From positions 4,396,659 through 4,460,658 of the forward strand of contig JAJLRJ010000004.1 in assembly GCA_024195265.1 (NCBI GenBank): a stretch of 64,000 nt of DNA. The letters run 5' to 3'. Positions 60,396 through 64,000 of this stretch are shown in pieces. Below the pieces are notes generated by a model. The model saw only the letters and a list, made by a program, of their open reading frames with translations, did no database searches and had not been told where the DNA came from. The position numbers and the translations under genes were made by a program. This DNA is from Dendrophyllia cribrosa. Taxonomy: Eukaryota; Cnidaria; Anthozoa; Scleractinia; Dendrophylliidae. Every line of letters starts with the position of its first letter. The first letter of the stretch is position 1.

Positions 60396-60781
60396 TTAAC
60401 CCTATTCGGCCTGGGGGGGGGGGGGGGGGGGGGGGCACAAAGTGCCCGCGCTAACTTTCAACATTCATAACTTCTTTAATATGTATTCAAACGCCATCAA
60501 ACTTTGGACGGTTTTTAAGAGCTTTTAAAAAAAATTCAGAAATCCAAGATGGCGGATCCAAGATGGCGGCCGTATAACTAATTACCTAATAACTACGTCA
60601 TATGACGTCATCGTTCCATTGTGCGGACCGCCAAGGAGACAGTTTTGGCCGTACTATGTGCCCTGTAGGTTTCATTGTCATAGCCTTAATGTTCTTGAAG
60701 TTACGAAGGGGGGGGGACAATGTGCCCCCCCCCCCCCCCAGGCTCAGGAACTCAAAAAACGCCCAGGCCGAATAGGGTTAA
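60396..60781. mobile_element. 378-bp TTAA-flanked MITE, with empty site in the paralogous copy
   Basis: TTAA at 60396-60399 and 60778-60781; inverted ends CCCTATTCGGCCTGGG and CCCAGGCCGAATAGGG, followed by poly-G and poly-C. The equivalent site in the left duplicate (about 57054-57058) reads ttcttaatgtttcg with a single TTAA. The core holds doubled aagatggcgg and tgacgtca palindromes. Confidence 0.9.
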
Positions 60782-60900
60782 GGTTTCGTGTCCAATTAAT
60801 GCATGAAAATCTTAGTTTCACTGGTCTGATTGGTAGACACGCGACCTCGTTATCTCACTCTTGATTTCGAGATGGCGGCAAAATCTCTAGTACAGTGTAG

Positions 60901-61125
60901 TGTGTTGACTTGAGAAGCAGGAGGAAGAATCACAGCGTACAAGTTTTCAAGATAATGCAAGGCCACTATATGGCTTACAGCCATGAAGTTCATACCGCAC
61001 AATCTCTCCGTGTGTTGACTTGAGAAGCAGAAGGATGAATCACAGCGTACAAGTTTTCAAGATAATGCAAGGCGACTATATGGCTTACAGCCATGAAGTT
61101 CATACCGCACAATCTCTCCATGTGA
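60901..61125. repeat. 110-bp satellite, left block
   Basis: Two copies of a 110-bp unit (tgtgttgacttgagaagcag...) starting at 60901 and 61011, then a truncated start at 61121. Confidence 0.92.
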
Positions 61126-61233
61126 ATGGGGTTAGTTTCTAGAGAAACTGTGGTGCTGCGTCGGTGGGGGGATGAAACACGAGAATTTAGTTTTATCGAC
61201 TGAGTCGATAAGGTAAATTGACCACCGTAAAAA

Positions 61234-61282
61234 GATTCAAATAGCTGACGTTTCGAGCGCTAGCCCTTCGTCGGAGCGAATC
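61234..61282 (-). ncRNA. Hammerhead-like ribozyme motif, copy 2
   Basis: Identical in sequence to the motif at 26114-26162, including the CCGACGA core, GAAA and palindromic ACGT stem III. Confidence 0.5.
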
Positions 61283-61372
61283 AAGGAATTGTGGGTAGTG
61301 TGTGGTTTTATATAGTAAGCGGTGGAGCTACGCTATTGGTGGAAATTTGGTGACGTGAAAAACAAATGTAGA

Positions 61373-62110
61373 TTAGTTGAATGAAAAGCGTTCGTTGATT
61401 CCGTGGGGTTTGAGAGTGCCGATTTGAAAGATGATTTTTTGTTCTAGGTTTTTACGGCTTTCTGTGTTACCCTGGTGTAGGGAAAGGCCGCAGATTGTCA
61501 TGTGTTGTTTAGAATGGTTAGTAAGATTAAAATGGCGCGCGACTGGTTTGGATGCGTCTTTGTCATTTTTTTCAACGTCTCGGAGATGTTCACGAAAACG
61601 GTCGCCCAGTCTCCTCCCTGTTTCGCCAATGTATATCTTTTTGCAAAAAGTACATGTTATGCAGTAGATAACATTTACGGAGGTGCATGTAAAACGATCA
61701 GTGATTTTAATAGATCGTTTGGGTCCTGTTATTTTGTCCGCGTTGTGAATGAAAGGACAAGTGTTACATCGTGTGCGTGTGCATTTGAAAGTTCCCGGTA
61801 CATCGTCAGATTTCAGTGCGCTCGTAACTAGAAAGTTGCCTATGTTTTTGTCACGTTTGAATGAAATTAGTGGGGGTTGTGAAAAAATTCTGCCAGTTTC
61901 GGGGTCGTTTTGGAGTAATTTGAAATTTTTTAAAATGATGCTTTTGACTGTGTTGTTGTGTGGGTGGAAAGTGAGGGTGAATGGAATTCTCTCGTTCTCT
62001 TCCATCTGTGGCATTTGTAGTGCTGATTGTCTGTCGATCTGTTGTGCACGTTGTTGGCCCGTATTAACAACAGAGTCAGGGTACCCACGTTTCTTGAAAA
62101 ACTGGCACAT
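61373..62110 (-). pseudogene. Penelope-like polymerase fragment, copy 2 (linker and GIY-YIG)
   Basis: 245-residue frame starting after the YIDD region and running through the KKIYIGETGRRLGDRFREH endonuclease motif to the same stop as copy 1. It differs from copy 1 by a few substitutions only. Confidence 0.83.
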
Positions 62111-62159
62111 TTCTTCTGATTTGTTGGAAAAATCAGAGTCATCACTACATAGACGTCGA

Positions 62160-62713
62160 AATAACAGGACCCAAACGATCTATTAAAATCACTGATCGTT
62201 TTACATGCACCTCCGTAAATGTTATCTACTGCATAACATGTACTTTTTGCAAAAAGATATACATTGGCGAAACAGGGAGGAGACTGGGCGACCGTTTTCG
62301 TGAACATCTCCGAGACGTTGAAAAAAATGACAAAGACGCATCCAAACCAGTCGCGCGCCATTTTAATCTTACTAACCATTCTAAACAACACATGACAATC
62401 TGCGGCCTTTCCCTACACCAGGGTAACACAGAAAGCCGTAAAAACCTAGAACAAAAAATCATCTTTCAAATCGGCACTCTCAAACCCCACGGAATCAACG
62501 AACGCTTTTCATTCAACTAATCTACATTTGTTTTTCACGTCACCAAATTTCCACCAATAGCGTAGCTCCACCGCTTACTATATAAAACCACACACTACCC
62601 ACAATTCCTTGATTCGCTCCGACGAAGGGCTAGCGCTCGAAACGTCAGCTATTTGAATCTTTTTACGGTGGTCAATTTACCTTATCGACTCAGTCGATAA
62701 AACTAAATTCTCG
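62160..62713 (+). mobile_element. Penelope-like element, inverted 3' fragment
   Basis: Reverse complement of about 61179-61733, carrying the GIY-YIG end (GPKRSIKITDRF... to the stop at 62518-62520), the tail, the hammerhead motif and the ttatcgactcagtcgataa hairpin. With the preceding copy it forms a head-to-head foldback of about 1.5 kb. Confidence 0.87.
62611..62659 (+). ncRNA. Hammerhead-like ribozyme motif, copy 3
   Basis: Plus-strand version of the motif. Stem I gattc...gct with agc...gaatc, core CCGACGA, stem II gggc/gctc, GAAA, ACGT and the C cleavage position before agc. Confidence 0.5.
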
Positions 62714-62723
62714 AATCTCTCCA

Positions 62724-63220
62724 TGTGTTGACTTGAGAAGCAGAAGGATGAATTACAGCATACAAGTTTTCAAGACAATGCAAGGTGACTATATGGCTTA
62801 CAGCCATGAAGTTCATACCGCACAATCTCTCCATGTGTTGACTTGAGAAGCAGAAGGATGAATTACAGCATACAAGTTTTCAAGACAATGCAAGGCGACT
62901 ATATGGCTTACAGCCATGAAGTTCATACCGCACAATCTCTCCGTGTGTTGACTTGAGAAGCAGAAGGATGAATCACAGCGTACAAGTTTGTAAGACAATG
63001 CAAGGCGACTATATGGCTTACAGCCATGAAGTTCATACCGCACAATCTCTCCGTGTGTTGACTTGAGAAGCAGAAGGATGAATCACAGCGTACAAGTTTT
63101 CAAGACAATGCAAGGCGACTATATGGCTTACAGCCATGAAGTTCATACCGCACAATCTCTCCGTGTGTTGACTTGAGAAGCAGAAGGATGAATCACAGCG
63201 TACAAGTTTGTAAGACAATA
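62724..63220. repeat. 110-bp satellite, right block
   Basis: Units start at 62724, 62834, 62944, 63054 and 63164, exactly 110 bp apart. The last is truncated near 63220. Each unit contains a short open frame on the minus strand that repeats with the array and is not a gene. Confidence 0.94.
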
Positions 63221-63538
63221 CAAACGTTCATGGATAGGTAGGACGTTTCAAATTGCGTTTTCCGCTTATTGTCGTGAGTTTTTTTAGTTCCGGCAAGGTT
63301 TGTGTTTTATATAACTCGGCATTTGCTTAGCGATCGACGTTTCAAGTTTCGGCTACTAAGAATGTAGTGAACGTAGTATAGTCTTACTTTTTAGACATAA
63401 TTTTATGTTTGTCCGTAAAAGCAATAAAAACACTTGGAAATCAATACTGCAATGGGTTAAAGACGTCACTAGTTCAAGCTGTATACAGCTTCTTGTCTCT
63501 ATTTCTTATGACATGTCTTTTTTTTTTGCATTTGATAT
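63221..63538. other. 3' flank of copy D, nothing recognised
   Basis: AT-rich sequence between the satellite and the stop of copy D. It ends in a T-rich stretch like that beyond gene C. Confidence 0.5.
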
Positions 63539-64000
63539 TTAGGCATACCAAGCATAAACATCCACACATGTTTGTCCACTGTTATTGTTCTCGCTACAAT
63601 CACCCAAGTCTTGACCATACCATATCTGGAACTGTTGGTCAATGGCAACTGTTAGCGGAGAGGAAAGCTTGTTGAATGTAAGTTCTGTAGAGTTCACACT
63701 GACTCCATGAAGTTGATACGAATAATAATGACATTTGTTTTTACCCTTTTTTATCTTCTTTTCGTATTCTGCCAGTAATAACGCTGTCTTATTGGCGTGT
63801 GTTATTACAGTTAACATGTTCTTCTGTTTATACGCTTTCGTATTCGTACATCCCCAGAAGGACGGCGGATAATCTGGGTGACATCTTAAGGAACCGTTCT
63901 TGTGATGAAGTCTGAAAGTGTAGATGGATCCGCTTTCCTTGATAAGAAATGTACCACAATTGTTTTCTCGAGCTTCATAGCAGACTGGATCTTCGTTAAT
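63539..64000 (-). CDS. Copy D of the PAN-EGF family, C-terminal exon (partial, runs off the window)
   Basis: 154 in-frame codons from the window edge (INEDPVCYEARENN...) to TAA at 63539-63541, ending SGQTCVDVYAWYA. The conserved GTFLIKESGS, PSFWGC, FQIWYGQDLGDCSENNNSG motifs are intact. The rest of the gene (EGF, PAN and signal-peptide exons) should lie beyond 64000. Nearest relative in the window is gene C. Confidence 0.85.
   Translation of the reverse strand: MNEDPVCYEARENNCGTFLIKESGSIYTFRLHHKNGSLRCHPDYPPSFWGCTNTKAYKQKNMLTVITHANKTALLLAEYEKKIKKGKNKCHYYSYQLHGVSVNSTELTFNKLSSPLTVAIDQQFQIWYGQDLGDCSENNNSGQTCVDVYAWYA

Larger units (their letters stand above)
57420..60802. repeat. Long direct duplication, right copy
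   Basis: Second copy of the gene C first-exon region, interrupted by a 378-bp MITE at 60400-60777. Starts ttatcaatgcgggagcaatgcgggg and ends in the block cgtgtccaattaa. Confidence 0.92.
61179..62159 (-). mobile_element. Penelope-like element, copy 2 (5'-truncated)
   Basis: Same 3' tail and C-terminal polymerase region as copy 1, but truncated further (ends at agacgtcgaa, 62159). At this point it is joined directly to an inverted partial copy. Confidence 0.87.

Noticed and set aside
62813..63218. Minus-strand frames of 61-76 aa in the 110-bp satellite
   Set aside because: The peptide repeats with the satellite unit, so it reflects the array rather than a gene.

Overview
This is eukaryotic, AT-rich, repeat-dense DNA, most likely from a cnidarian and probably a hexacoral (stony coral or relative). 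The evidence is: genes split by GT/AG introns; a BEL/Pao retrotransposon and Penelope-like elements with a GIY-YIG domain; many short inverted-repeat transposons; and a cluster of secreted PAN/Apple-EGF genes whose architecture resembles coral 'skeletal organic matrix protein' families (family name from memory, not searched).

Layout. 1-6215 is a 9-bp GGTAACATA-type minisatellite with higher-order structure. 6216-9470 shows no gene. 9473-11226 and 32035-33697 are two plus-strand insulin-like peptide genes, about 22 kb apart, each with two coding exons. Both keep the insulin A-chain pattern, a phase-1 intron in the connecting region, dibasic processing sites and two extra cysteines in front of the canonical B-chain core. 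Between them lie a TTAA-flanked inverted-repeat element (12961-13558), an intact BEL/Pao element with essentially identical LTRs (15861-23143), a 20-bp minisatellite (24420-25040) and a 5'-truncated Penelope-like element (26059-27430).

34-64 kb carries a minus-strand family of genes encoding signal peptide, PAN/Apple domain, EGF domain and a conserved C-terminal domain ending in a DCSxxNNSGxxCVDVYxWY-like motif. Splicing the exons by eye gives intact frames for two of them: gene B (44593-47941, 312 aa) and gene C (51256-56741, 306 aa). Copy A (about 36790-40125) is a multiply broken pseudogene inside a segment duplicated from the B locus. Copy D (63539 to the window end) is the C-terminal exon of a fourth copy. 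The promoter and first-exon region of gene C (53997-57080) is duplicated at 57420-60800, giving a spare signal-peptide exon at 59988-60078. A TTAA-flanked MITE sits in one duplicate and its empty site is preserved in the other.

60901-63220 is a 110-bp satellite interrupted by a Penelope-like element followed by an inverted partial copy of itself. All three Penelope tails carry a motif that folds like a minimal, dimer-type hammerhead ribozyme. The insulin-like genes probably encode secreted hormones processed by prohormone convertases. The PAN-EGF genes probably encode extracellular matrix or adhesive proteins. All exon structures are read from splice signals and phase without transcript support.
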